Below are positions 1-8,165 of a stretch of 64,000 nucleotides of DNA, piece by piece. Numbering within the stretch: position 1 is the first letter of the stretch; every line of letters begins with the position of its first letter. The stretch lies in NCBI GenBank assembly GCA_016195805.1, contig JACPYT010000002.1:62001-126000 (forward strand). Direction: 5' to 3'. Source of the DNA: Hydrogenophilales bacterium. Lineage in GTDB: Bacteria > Pseudomonadota > Gammaproteobacteria > Burkholderiales > Thiobacillaceae. The notes beneath the pieces were generated by a model. The model searched no databases, was not told the DNA's origin, and saw only the letters and a list, made by a program, of their open reading frames with translations. The translations under genes were made by a program, and so were the position numbers.

Positions 1-26
1 CGCAGTTAAATCAAAGGAGAAATTCC

Positions 27-239
27 ATGGGTAGCTTTAGCATTTGGCATTGGCTGATCGTTCTGGTAATCGTGATGCTGATTTTCGGCACCAAGAAACT
101 GCGCAACATCGGCAGCGATCTGGGTGGCGCGGTCAAGGGCTTCAAGGAAGGCATGAAGGAAGATGCGCCGAAATTGAGCGCCAAGGACGAGACCGGACAC
201 ACCATCGATGCCGAAGTGAAGGACAAACAGCAGAGCTAA
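27..239 (+). CDS. tatA: Sec-independent translocase subunit TatA
   Basis: This 70-residue protein would form the oligomeric pore-like part of the twin-arginine translocase in the inner membrane. A single N-terminal transmembrane helix (about residues 5-21) ends in the conserved [14 protein letters not shown] hinge, followed by the amphipathic helix and a short charged tail, which is the normal TatA plan and length. A strong ribosome site, AAAGGAGAA, sits just before the ATG. It is the first gene of a tatABC cluster; its promoter must lie in or before the first 26 bases. A likely client, the HiPIP with an SRRQFLK signal, is encoded further along the window. Confidence 0.96.
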   Translation: MGSFSIWHWLIVLVIVMLIFGTKKLRNIGSDLGGAVKGFKEGMKEDAPKLSAKDETGHTIDAEVKDKQQS

Positions 240-309
240 GGTGCAAGAAGCAGGATGCAGGCAGCAAGGGAAACCTTGGCGCTTGGGTCTTGAACCTTGT
301 AACTGAAAT

Positions 310-783
310 ATGTTCGATATCGGATTCTCTGAACTGGTCGTCATCGGCGTGGTCGCGCTGATCGTCATCGGCCCTGAACGGCTGCCCAAGGTCGCGCGTG
401 CGGCAGGGCTTCTATACGGACGCATGCAGCGTTACGTGTCGTCGGTCAAGTCGGATATCAGCCGCGAGATCCAGTTGGACGAAATCCGCCGGGCCGGGCA
501 GAGTTTCAAGGAATCGGTCGAGTCGGCGGCGTCGGGCGTCGAGCAGCAGGCCACGGTGGTGGATGACTTTTTGCGCAACGAGGCAAGCACCATCAAGCAG
601 ACGGTGACGGCGAGCGTGGCGGGCGAGGGACAGTCTGCCGCAGGGCCGGTCAAACCACTGATCGAAACGGAGCCATCGCCGCAGCAGAGCCTGCCGCTGG
701 ATGAACCAGACCAGAATACCGCGCGTGCCCCGTCAGCCGGTGTGGAAACGGCTCGCAGTGAAAGCTCGGATAAACACGCATGA
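310..783 (+). CDS. tatB: Sec-independent translocase subunit TatB
   Basis: TatB works with TatC as the receptor that recognises twin-arginine signal peptides. The 157-residue product opens with MFDIGFSELVVIGVVALIVI, one membrane helix with the conserved glutamate and the GPERLP hinge that separates TatB from TatA. A long amphipathic helix follows, and the last 60 residues or so are an acidic, proline- and alanine-rich tail that varies between species. The gene follows tatA after 70 bases and overlaps tatC by four bases (ATGA), so the two are probably translationally coupled. Confidence 0.95.
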   Translation: MFDIGFSELVVIGVVALIVIGPERLPKVARAAGLLYGRMQRYVSSVKSDISREIQLDEIRRAGQSFKESVESAASGVEQQATVVDDFLRNEASTIKQTVTASVAGEGQSAAGPVKPLIETEPSPQQSLPLDEPDQNTARAPSAGVETARSESSDKHA

Positions 784-1613
784 GCGAAGCCGAAGACACT
801 TTCATCTCGCATCTCATTGAAATGCGCGATCGGCTGCTGCGCGCGGTGCTTGCAGTCGTGATCATCTTCATCTGCCTGTTTCCATGGGCGAAAGATATTT
901 ACGGTCTGCTCGCCCAGCCCTTGCTGGCGGCGCTACCTAAGGGTGGACAGATGATTGCCACCGAAATCACCACACCTTTTTTTGTACCGATGAAGGTCAC
1001 CCTGATGGCGGCCTTTTTGCTCGCCTTGCCGTGGGTGTTCTACCAGGCTTGGGCGTTTGTGGCGCCGGGGCTGTACCAGCATGAAAAGCGCCTCGGCGCG
1101 CCGCTGGTGATAGCCAGCGTCATCCTGTTTGTGACGGGCATGGCGTTCGCCTATTTCCTGGTGTTCCCGCTGGTGTTCCATTTCATCGTCAGCGTCACGC
1201 CCACCGGCGTGGCGGTAATGACCGACATCGGTAAGTATCTCGATTTCGTGCTGACCATGTTCATGGCGTTCGGCGTCACGTTCCAGGTCCCCATCGCGGT
1301 GGTGCTGCTGGTGAAAATGGGCATGGTCTCGGTCGCCAAGCTGCGCGAAATCCGGCCGTATGTCATCGTCGGGGCGTTCGTCGTCGGCGCGATCTTCACG
1401 CCGCCCGACGTCGTCTCGCAGTTCATGCTGGCGACCCCGTTGTGGGTGCTCTATGAACTGGGGATCATCGTCGCTGCGCTGATCAGCAAACCCAAGCCCG
1501 AATCCGGGTCGGATTATGTGCCGATGTCCGACTCCGATATGGACAGCGAGCTCGACCGCATCGAAGCCGATCGGCTCGGGTCGGAACCGCACAAGTCAAG
1601 TGATGCACCGTAA
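780..1613 (+). CDS. tatC: Sec-independent translocase subunit TatC
   Basis: TatC is the multi-spanning core of the Tat receptor. The 277-residue sequence starts with the conserved SHLIEMRDRLLRAVLAV stretch, has the FFVPMKVTLMAAFLLALPW region and shows six hydrophobic segments, as expected for the family. The C-terminal 35 residues are acidic and cytoplasmic. The start codon overlaps the tatB stop (ATGA). The last codons and the TAA are themselves part of an NtrC-type palindrome that probably serves the downstream amt gene, so the tat operon ends where amt regulation begins. Confidence 0.96.
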   Translation: MSEAEDTFISHLIEMRDRLLRAVLAVVIIFICLFPWAKDIYGLLAQPLLAALPKGGQMIATEITTPFFVPMKVTLMAAFLLALPWVFYQAWAFVAPGLYQHEKRLGAPLVIASVILFVTGMAFAYFLVFPLVFHFIVSVTPTGVAVMTDIGKYLDFVLTMFMAFGVTFQVPIAVVLLVKMGMVSVAKLREIRPYVIVGAFVVGAIFTPPDVVSQFMLATPLWVLYELGIIVAALISKPKPESGSDYVPMSDSDMDSELDRIEADRLGSEPHKSSDAP

Positions 1614-1619
1614 AGGTGC
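1605..1619 (+). promoter_or_regulatory. NtrC-type enhancer box 1 (perfect palindrome) upstream of amt
   Basis: The bases GCACC-GTAAA-GGTGC form a perfect GCACC-N5-GGTGC palindrome, the known NtrC consensus, overlapping the tatC stop codon. It lies about 118 bases before the start site predicted from the sigma54 promoter, a normal distance for an enhancer. The second box is centred exactly 30 bases downstream. Function is inferred from sequence match and context only. Confidence 0.7.
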
Positions 1620-1634
1620 GAAATATTCTAGATG

Positions 1635-1649
1635 GCACGAATATGGTGC
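1635..1649 (+). promoter_or_regulatory. NtrC-type enhancer box 2 upstream of amt
   Basis: GCACG-AATAT-GGTGC keeps both GCAC...GTGC half sites with the same seven-base spacing and has one mismatch from the NtrC consensus. Its centre is three helical turns from the first box, so two NtrC dimers could sit on the same face of the DNA, as is typical of enhancer pairs. Confidence 0.62.
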
Positions 1650-1703
1650 ATGAAATTTTCCGCGAGAATGCATGTTTCTTTATGAATCAATGACTTGAAC
1701 GGT

Positions 1704-1718
1704 AGGAACGCTGCTTGC
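1704..1718 (+). promoter_or_regulatory. sigma54 (RpoN) -24/-12 promoter of amt
   Basis: The element AGGAACG-CTGC-TTGC fits the sigma54 consensus TGGCACG-N4-TTGC: the GG and GC doublets are ten bases apart and the whole TTGC block is kept. The expected transcription start is near position 1730, leaving a short leader with a consensus AGGAGG ribosome site before the amt ATG. Together with the two NtrC boxes it makes a complete nitrogen-regulated promoter. Confidence 0.7.
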
Positions 1719-1752
1719 TTGCTACTGCCCGCGTTCAATCAGGAGGCGGTGC

Positions 1753-2955
1753 ATGGAAGCGTTGAAAACAGGCAGTGATGTGTTGTTCGTATTGCTGGGC
1801 GGCATTATGGTGCTGGCCATGCATGCGGGGTTTGCCTTTCTGGAACTCGGCACCGTGCGCAAGAAGAACCAGGTCAATGCGCTGGTCAAGATTCTCACCG
1901 ACTTCTCGGTTTCCACCATCGCCTATTTCTTCATCGGCTACAGCATCGCCTACGGAATCAGCTTTTTTTCCAGTGCCGAAGTGTTGTCGGCCCAAAACGG
2001 CTACCAGCTGGTCAGATTCTTTTTCCTGCTGACGTTTGCGGCAGCCATTCCGGCCATCGTGTCGGGTGGCATCGCCGAACGTGCGCGCTTCAGTCCGCAA
2101 TTGGCTGCCACCTTCGCGCTGGTCGGAGTGGTCTATCCGTTTTATGAAGGCATCGTTTGGAACGGCAACTATGGTATCCAGGACTGGCTTGCGGCCAGCG
2201 TCGGCGCCAAGTTCCACGACTTCGCCGGGTCGGTGGTGGTGCATGCCGTGGGTGGTTGGATCGCGTTGCCTGCTGTGCTGCTGCTGGGTGCGCGACGTGG
2301 GCGTTATACCAAGGACGGCATGATCTCGGCGCATCCGCCGTCAAACATTCCTTTCCTGGCGCTCGGCGCGTGGATACTGACGGTGGGATGGTTCGGCTTC
2401 AACGTGATGTCGGCTCAACTGATCGAGGCGGTGTCGGGTCTGGTGGCGGTGAATTCGCTGATGGCGATGGTGGGCGGCACGCTGGCTGCACTGGTGGTCG
2501 GCCGCAACGACCCGGGCTTCATCCACAACGGCCCGCTGGCAGGTCTGGTGGCAGTGTGTGCCGGTTCGGACCTGATGCATCCGCTCGGTGCCCTTGCCAC
2601 CGGTGCAATTGCCGGCGCGCTGTTCGTGTGGATGTTCATGGTGACGCAGAACAAATGGAAGATCGATGACGTGCTCGGTGTATGGCCCTTGCATGGATTG
2701 TGCGGCGCGTGGGGCGGGATTGCCGCCGGCATTTTCGGCGCCAAGGCGCTGGGCGGGGTGGGCGGTGTCAGCCTGATGGCGCAGTTGATCGGTACGCTGG
2801 GCGGCATAACTGTCGCGGCACTCGGCAGCCTGGTGGTGTATGGCATCCTGAAGCAGGTCGTGGGCCTGCGACTGGACCCCGAATCCGAATTCAACGGCGC
2901 CGACCTCAGCATCCATAAAGTGTCGGCGACGGCCGAACGCGAGACCAGCTGGTAA
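1753..2955 (+). CDS. amt: Ammonium transporter (Amt/MEP/Rh family)
   Basis: This 400-residue inner-membrane protein conducts ammonium into the cell. About eleven hydrophobic segments are visible. The family aspartate and first pore histidine occur in DFAGSVVVHAVGGW (about residue 160-170) and the second pore histidine in VWPLHGLCGAWGG (about residue 315). There is no obvious cleaved signal peptide, unlike E. coli AmtB, and no glnK-type PII gene beside it. The AGGAGG ribosome site six bases before the ATG fixes the start. The upstream NtrC boxes and sigma54 promoter suggest induction under nitrogen limitation. It stands alone, converging with the kinase gene on the other strand. Confidence 0.95.
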   Translation: MEALKTGSDVLFVLLGGIMVLAMHAGFAFLELGTVRKKNQVNALVKILTDFSVSTIAYFFIGYSIAYGISFFSSAEVLSAQNGYQLVRFFFLLTFAAAIPAIVSGGIAERARFSPQLAATFALVGVVYPFYEGIVWNGNYGIQDWLAASVGAKFHDFAGSVVVHAVGGWIALPAVLLLGARRGRYTKDGMISAHPPSNIPFLALGAWILTVGWFGFNVMSAQLIEAVSGLVAVNSLMAMVGGTLAALVVGRNDPGFIHNGPLAGLVAVCAGSDLMHPLGALATGAIAGALFVWMFMVTQNKWKIDDVLGVWPLHGLCGAWGGIAAGIFGAKALGGVGGVSLMAQLIGTLGGITVAALGSLVVYGILKQVVGLRLDPESEFNGADLSIHKVSATAERETSW

Positions 2956-2960
2956 TCAGG

Positions 2961-4232
2961 CTAGTTTTTTTTCTGCTTTTGCCGCAGGTATCGGCTGCGC
3001 TCGATTCGCAGCAGTTCGAGTTGCCGATCCACTTCCACGACGTCGGGGTGTTGCCTAGTGTATTTCAGCAATAACTCGGTGCGCCTGATGCGCAACTCAA
3101 CCCGCTTTTTGTCGAGGCCTGCGAGGTAGGCGTCCGACTCGATAGCGGACGCGCGTTTGGGATGATCGGCTTCGATTGACGCAGTCGAGGAAGGCCTGCC
3201 TGACGCCGTCTCCGCAGTTTGCTGCGAAGCGGCATTATTTTGCGGGGCAGGTGCGAGGAGGGGCTGCTGGGCGACCATAGCCACTTGTTGTGAGGCATCG
3301 AGAAAGTGCTCGATGACGATGATGCCTATCCCGATCAGCAGCAGCACGCCAAGAGGCGTGGCAAATGCGAGCACCCGTAGCGGGCGCGGCACGCGGTAGG
3401 GAGGCAGGGCTGCCGATGGAGGAGAAGGCACCTGCGCCAGTCCATGGAAGGCATTGACCAGGGTACGGGCATCTGGTCGGGCTTCCGGTTTCTTGCTCAG
3501 TATGTGTGCCAGCAAACTGGCCACGCCGGCCGGGAGTTGGGGACGCAGGGTCGACGCAGCAACCGGTACTTCGTTGATGACGCGGTACACGATCGCGGGC
3601 AGACTGTCCCCGTCGAAGGCGTAGCGTCCGGTCAGCATTTCGTACAGGACTGCGCCCAGCGAAAAAATATCGGAACGCCCATCGATTTCACGGCCCATCG
3701 CCTGTTCCGGCGACATGTAGCGCGGCGAACCGAGCATTTGCCCGGCCTGGGTGTGGTCGCTGTTGACGAGATGGGCGATGCCGAAATCGGTCAGCTTGAT
3801 GTGACCGCGCTGGCCGGTCACGACCACGTTGGCGGGTTTGATGTCGCGGTGGATGACGCCGTGCTCGTGGGCGAACGCCAGCGCTTCGGCCATCTGCATC
3901 GCGGTGTCGAGCGCCAGATCCAGCGGCATCGGCCCCGTGTTCATGAGATCGCGCAGCGTCCTGCCGGGCAGGTATTCCATGGCGATATAGGCGAGCCCGT
4001 CGGCTTCGCCTACGTCGTAGATGGTCACGATATTGGGATGCGACAGACGACCGGCGCTCTGTGCTTCGCGCAGGAAACGCGCTTCCGCATCGGCGCCTTC
4101 CTGCCGCAGCTGTTCGATGGGCACGGTCTTGATGGCCACCGTCCGCTCGATCAGCGGATCGCGCGCCCGGTAGACGGTGCCCATCGCGCCCTGGCCGATT
4201 TCGTCGAGAATTTCGTAACGGCCGATTTTCAT
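2961..4232 (-). CDS. Membrane Ser/Thr protein kinase (Hanks type) with periplasmic coiled-coil tail
   Basis: Residues 1-265 are a eukaryotic-type kinase domain: glycine loop GQGAMGTVYRARD, the VAIKT lysine, catalytic VIHRDIKPANV and the DFG of LTDFGIAHL, so it should be active in the cytoplasm. One membrane helix follows near residues 285-307, then a low-complexity linker and a charged helical segment at the C-terminus. The end contains KYTRQHPDVVEVDRQLELL, a pattern like the coiled coils of Wzz/GumC polysaccharide co-polymerases, not PASTA or other usual kinase sensors. The start at MKIGRYEI was chosen because it sits 13 bases after the SDR gene stop; an in-frame start 21 codons earlier would overlap that gene. 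Last gene of the hpnCDE operon; no partner phosphatase is nearby. Confidence 0.9.
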   Translation of the reverse strand: MKIGRYEILDEIGQGAMGTVYRARDPLIERTVAIKTVPIEQLRQEGADAEARFLREAQSAGRLSHPNIVTIYDVGEADGLAYIAMEYLPGRTLRDLMNTGPMPLDLALDTAMQMAEALAFAHEHGVIHRDIKPANVVVTGQRGHIKLTDFGIAHLVNSDHTQAGQMLGSPRYMSPEQAMGREIDGRSDIFSLGAVLYEMLTGRYAFDGDSLPAIVYRVINEVPVAASTLRPQLPAGVASLLAHILSKKPEARPDARTLVNAFHGLAQVPSPPSAALPPYRVPRPLRVLAFATPLGVLLLIGIGIIVIEHFLDASQQVAMVAQQPLLAPAPQNNAASQQTAETASGRPSSTASIEADHPKRASAIESDAYLAGLDKKRVELRIRRTELLLKYTRQHPDVVEVDRQLELLRIERSRYLRQKQKKN

Positions 4233-4245
4233 TGCGGCAGGAACG

Positions 4246-4989
4246 TCAGGTCTGGCATTCCACGATCTGGCCGCGCACCGTGCGGCTGTCCGCACCCATC
4301 AGATATAGATACCAGGGCATCAGGTCGTCGACGCTGGGCAGGGTTTCGGGCGCCAGTCCGGGATGGGTGCGCCCTCGCAAGGTGGTCGCCACTTGACCTG
4401 GGATCAGGGTGTTGATGCGCAGGTTTTCGTCTGAGCTGAGTTCGTCGGCCCAGATGCGGGTGAGCGTTTCGAGGCCCGCTTTCGCCACGGCATAGCCGCC
4501 CCAGTAGGCACGGGGCTGATGGCCATGGGTTTCGCCGGTGAAGATGACCGATGCATCCGGCGCCTGCTGGAGCAGCGGCAGGCAGGCACGGGTGAGCGCG
4601 AAGGGGGCGATCAGATTGACCCGCATCAGGGTCTGCCACTGCTCCAGCGTTTGCAGGGTCAGCGGGGTGAGGTTGTAGAACTGGTGCGCGCTGTGCAGCA
4701 AGCCGTCGAGCCGTTGCAGATGATGGGTGAGGGTGCCGGCCAGGGTGTCCAGGCTGCGATCGTCGGCAACCGCAAGGTCATACGGAAACATGGCGGGTTC
4801 GGGGCCGCCGACGGCGACGATTTCGTCGTACACCGCTTCGAGCTTGGCTTCGTTCCGGGCGAGCAGGGCGACCGTGGCGCCGTGGCGCGCAAACGCGAGG
4901 CTGGCGGCGCGACCGAGGCCGGAGCTGGCGCCGGTGACGAGGATGACACGGCCTGCGAGCAGGTCAGGGCGAGGGAGATAGTCTTTCAT
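4246..4989 (-). CDS. Short-chain dehydrogenase/reductase (YciK-like)
   Basis: A 247-residue classical SDR. The nucleotide-binding motif TGASSGLG lies at residues 20-27, and the active-site YxxxK appears as YAVAK near residue 168 with an upstream threonine (FTGETHG) where the catalytic serine normally stands. The length and the N-terminal DLLAGRVILVTGASSGLG resemble the YciK subgroup, whose substrate is not known. The start overlaps the hpnE stop by four bases (ATGA), so it is co-translated with the squalene genes, but a role in hopanoid or carotenoid chemistry is only suggested by that position. Confidence 0.85.
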   Translation of the reverse strand: MKDYLPRPDLLAGRVILVTGASSGLGRAASLAFARHGATVALLARNEAKLEAVYDEIVAVGGPEPAMFPYDLAVADDRSLDTLAGTLTHHLQRLDGLLHSAHQFYNLTPLTLQTLEQWQTLMRVNLIAPFALTRACLPLLQQAPDASVIFTGETHGHQPRAYWGGYAVAKAGLETLTRIWADELSSDENLRINTLIPGQVATTLRGRTHPGLAPETLPSVDDLMPWYLYLMGADSRTVRGQIVECQT

Positions 4990-6269
4990 AGCTGTTCAAG
5001 TAAGGCGCCGGCCGATTGTACTCCGCTCCGCGTTGCGCTTTCGAGCGTGGCGGGATACGGCCCGGCAGTGTAATCACCCGCCAGGAAAATGCGCGGGTGC
5101 GGAGTGTGGACAGGAGGGCGTGCCATGTCGGGCACGCAACGATAGGTGGCCTGCTTTTCGACGATGCGCTTGCGCCAATGAGCGGGGCCGGGATCGATGA
5201 CCCGTCGCAGCTGCGCTTCGGCCTGCTCCGGCCAGTCCGTGGACAGATCCGTTGCGGCGCTGGCCACAAGCGCCAGCAAGCCCGCCTGGCCATGGCTCTG
5301 GCCACGGTCGAACACGAACTGCGCCGGGCCGTCCGCCAGGGCGAACAGCGGCCTGGGCAATCGAAAAGCAGGATCGTATTGCACGTACGCGGTGGCAATG
5401 GGTTGATATTGGTAGCCTGCCACGGCACGGCCGACCGGTTCGAGCGCGGACACCTGCGTCGCCAGGGCGGGCAGGTGCTGCGGCGCCACGGCGAGGATGA
5501 CGTGGCTGTAGGCAGTCGTGTCCTCATGCGTGCCCAGCGTGACGGCATCCAGGGTTGCATCGAGGGTGGTCACGCGGCTGGCCAGGCGGACTTCGCCACC
5601 GAGTTCGATCACTCGCGCGGCGGCCGGTGCGGGCAACAGCGCAGTCAGGTCGCGGCGCGGCAGCACCAGGTCGCTGTGCCGGGTGTGCCCGCCGAATGCG
5701 GCGCGGATCACATTGCGGAAGATCCGTGCGCTGGCAGTCTCGGGTGGCGTGTTGAGGGCGGACACGCACAGCGGATGCCACAGCATGGTGCGCAGTTTTT
5801 CCGGCTGGCTGCGGGTGAGCTGGCTGACCGTCTGTTGATCTGGCGTTTCCCTGTTGCCCAGTAACGCCTGGGCCCAGCGTGCCGCGGCCAGCTTTTCGCG
5901 CCAGTTCAGCCCCCGGGCGCCGAGCAAGCCTGCCAGCAGGTGCAGCGGTGCCGGCAGACGCGGACAGGCAAGGCTGAAATCCGGCGGCTGCTCGAGGGTG
6001 AGCGGCAGACGCCACAAACCGTTCTGCTCAGTGGCCGGATGCAGGCGTTCGATCAACTGCAGCGTCTGTTCGTAGGCGCCGAGCAGGATGTGCTGGCCGT
6101 TGTCGAGCGGCTGGCCTTCGAGTTCGACCGCGCGCGCGCGGCCGCCGAGGGTGCGGCTGGCTTCGAATAGGGTGACCGCCACGCCGGCCTCGGCCAGCGT
6201 CAGGGCGGCGGCGCAACCGGCCCAGCCGCCGCCGACGATGGCGACACGGTGTTTATTCAAGATAGTCAT
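4986..6269 (-). CDS. hpnE: Hydroxysqualene dehydroxylase HpnE (FAD amine-oxidase family)
   Basis: HpnE reduces hydroxysqualene to squalene, the last of the three HpnCDE steps that make squalene from farnesyl diphosphate. The N-terminus holds the FAD-binding VAIVGGGWAGCAAALTLAEAG and the GGRARA motif near residue 43; the C-terminal FLAGDYTAGPYPATLESA closes the flavin site. The start MTILNKHR was chosen because its ATG overlaps the hpnD stop by one base (TGATG); an upstream in-frame start would run into hpnD. Length 427 residues, normal for the family. Order hpnC-hpnD-hpnE matches known hopanoid clusters, but the cyclase gene is not in the window. Confidence 0.92.
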   Translation of the reverse strand: MTILNKHRVAIVGGGWAGCAAALTLAEAGVAVTLFEASRTLGGRARAVELEGQPLDNGQHILLGAYEQTLQLIERLHPATEQNGLWRLPLTLEQPPDFSLACPRLPAPLHLLAGLLGARGLNWREKLAAARWAQALLGNRETPDQQTVSQLTRSQPEKLRTMLWHPLCVSALNTPPETASARIFRNVIRAAFGGHTRHSDLVLPRRDLTALLPAPAAARVIELGGEVRLASRVTTLDATLDAVTLGTHEDTTAYSHVILAVAPQHLPALATQVSALEPVGRAVAGYQYQPIATAYVQYDPAFRLPRPLFALADGPAQFVFDRGQSHGQAGLLALVASAATDLSTDWPEQAEAQLRRVIDPGPAHWRKRIVEKQATYRCVPDMARPPVHTPHPRIFLAGDYTAGPYPATLESATRSGVQSAGALLEQL

Positions 6270-7114
6270 CACGGAAACAGCCAGGTCTTGCTGGCGAGCC
6301 ATAGCTTGCGCAATGGCGTGAGCGAGACGCGTGCGCGCAGCACGGGGAATTCAGCGCGCCGGATTTCGTCGAGCAGGGTGCGGTAGATCGCTGCCATCAC
6401 CAGCCCGGGACGTTGCGCGCGACGCGCGCTGGCAGGCAGGGCGGCCAGCGCGCTTTGGTAGTGCGCGATGGCGCGCGCGTACTGGAACTGCATCAGTGTC
6501 TGGAATGCAGGCGTGTTCCGGCCGTTCAGCAGGTCGGCTTCACTCACGCCGAAACGTGCCAGTTCGTCCTGCGGCAGATAGATGCGTCCGCGCCGCCCGT
6601 CTTCGCCGACGTCGCGGATGATGTTGGTGAGCTGGAACGCCAGCCCCAGTTCGTGCGCGTAGCGGCGGATGTCGCGGTCGTGTTCGCTGCGTGCGCCGTC
6701 GAAGATCGCCGCTGCGATCTCGCCGACTACGCCGGCGACGCGGTAGCAATAGAGATTGAGCGACTTGAAATCGGGGTAGCGCACATGGTCGAGGTCCATT
6801 GCCATGCCGTCGATGATTTCCAGCAGCAGCGCGGGCGGGATGGAACGGCCTTGCGGGGTGTCGACGAGCGCACGGGTTGCGGGGTGCTCGGGCACGCCAC
6901 TGGCGAAGCGGCCGATCTCGGCACGCCACCAGTCGAGCTTGGCTTCGGCCACCTGACGCTCATGGCATTCGTCCACCACATCGTCGAGCTCGCGGCACAG
7001 GGCATAGAATGCGGTGATTGCACGCCGCCTCTCCGGAGGCAGGAAGACGAAGCTGTAATAGAAGCTGGAACCGCTGGCGGCGGCGCGTTCCTGGCAGTAC
7101 TGGTGGGCGTCCAT
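6269..7114 (-). CDS. hpnD: Presqualene diphosphate synthase HpnD
   Basis: HpnD condenses two farnesyl diphosphates to presqualene diphosphate. The 281-residue protein has both aspartate-rich metal sites of the squalene/phytoene synthase fold: LDDVVDE near residue 43 and the second in NIIRDVGEDGRRGRIYLP near residue 170. The beginning DAHQYCQERAAASGSSFYYSF is characteristic of HpnD as opposed to HpnC. It begins two bases after the hpnC stop and overlaps hpnE by one base, so the three enzymes are made from one message. Confidence 0.93.
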   Translation of the reverse strand: MDAHQYCQERAAASGSSFYYSFVFLPPERRRAITAFYALCRELDDVVDECHERQVAEAKLDWWRAEIGRFASGVPEHPATRALVDTPQGRSIPPALLLEIIDGMAMDLDHVRYPDFKSLNLYCYRVAGVVGEIAAAIFDGARSEHDRDIRRYAHELGLAFQLTNIIRDVGEDGRRGRIYLPQDELARFGVSEADLLNGRNTPAFQTLMQFQYARAIAHYQSALAALPASARRAQRPGLVMAAIYRTLLDEIRRAEFPVLRARVSLTPLRKLWLASKTWLFP

Positions 7115-7116
7115 GT

Positions 7117-7929
7117 TCAGCGAAGGCTGCGTGCGAGCATGAAAATCCAGTCCTTTTTTGTCAGCACCGGACGGTTGTGAAACACGCAGCCGGGATCGGC
7201 GTGCAGTTTGCGCAGGATGGCCTCGCCGCCGCGGATGGTCACACGCAGCTCCAGTCCGATGCGGCCCTTGAGCGTCCGGCCAAGCGGCGCGCCGGCTTGC
7301 AACAATTTGCGGGTACGCTCGATCTGCTCATGCATCATCATGTGCCACAGGCCGTGCGTGTTGCCTTGGGCGATCTGCGTTTCGCTGACGTGGTACGCGG
7401 TCAGTTCGTCCTGCGGCAGGTAGATGCGATCCTTCCGGTAATCCACGGCGATATCCTGCAGGAAGTTGATCAACTGCAGGCTGCTGCAGATGGCGTCGGA
7501 ATAGGCCAGATGGCGTGGGTCATGGTCGCCGTACAGATGCAGCATCAGACGTCCCACCGGGTTGGCCGAGCGGCGGCAGTAGTCCATGACCTCGCCGAAG
7601 CTGGCGTAGCGCTTTTTTTCCACGTCCTGGGCAAAGGCGGACAGCAGGTCGCGAAACGGAGCGAGCGGGATGGCATGAGTCCGGATCACCTCAGCCAGCG
7701 GGCCGAACACCGGGTCGGTCGGCGTCTCGCCGCGCTCGATGCGGTCGAGTTCGGCATGATAGGCCGCCAGTTGGGCGAGTCGTTCGGCCGGCGGCGCGTC
7801 GCCCTCGTCGGCGATATCGTCCGCGCTGCGTGCAAACCGGTAAATGGCTTCCACCGGTCGGCGTAGCCGTTTGGGGAGCAGCCAGGATGCAACAGGGAAG
7901 TTTTCGTAATGATCGACCGGCACCGGCAA
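7117..7929 (-). CDS. hpnC: Hydroxysqualene synthase HpnC
   Basis: HpnC converts presqualene diphosphate to hydroxysqualene. The N-terminal DHYENFPVASWLLPKRLR is the HpnC signature, and the two metal-binding motifs are ADDIADEGD and NFLQDIAVDYRKDRIYLP. At 270 residues it has the family length. The start appears to be TTG; a GTG two codons later is an alternative, and no strong ribosome site precedes either. First gene of the minus-strand hpnCDE-SDR-kinase operon; its promoter should lie in the 110 bases shared with the divergent tRNA-Leu. Confidence 0.92.
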   Translation of the reverse strand: MPVPVDHYENFPVASWLLPKRLRRPVEAIYRFARSADDIADEGDAPPAERLAQLAAYHAELDRIERGETPTDPVFGPLAEVIRTHAIPLAPFRDLLSAFAQDVEKKRYASFGEVMDYCRRSANPVGRLMLHLYGDHDPRHLAYSDAICSSLQLINFLQDIAVDYRKDRIYLPQDELTAYHVSETQIAQGNTHGLWHMMMHEQIERTRKLLQAGAPLGRTLKGRIGLELRVTIRGGEAILRKLHADPGCVFHNRPVLTKKDWIFMLARSLR

Positions 7930-8038
7930 TAAAAAACGGAATGGGAATAATGACTTAGGCGGGATGCCGGGCGGGCTTGGGTGACAGCATCGCTTTGATT
8001 ATATTACACTTATCGGTTGATAGTTTTGCGGCCAAGCC

Positions 8039-8123
<85 letters not shown>

Positions 8124-8165
8124 TCGGTTTTACACCCATCTTCAATTCAGCCAGGAAGTATTTTG

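Noticed and set aside
1633..1650. TGGCACGAATATGGTGCA read as a sigma54 -24/-12 promoter
   Set aside because: The GG-to-GC spacing is 12 and not 10 bases. The same bases fit an NtrC box, and a better sigma54 element with correct spacing lies downstream at 1704-1718.
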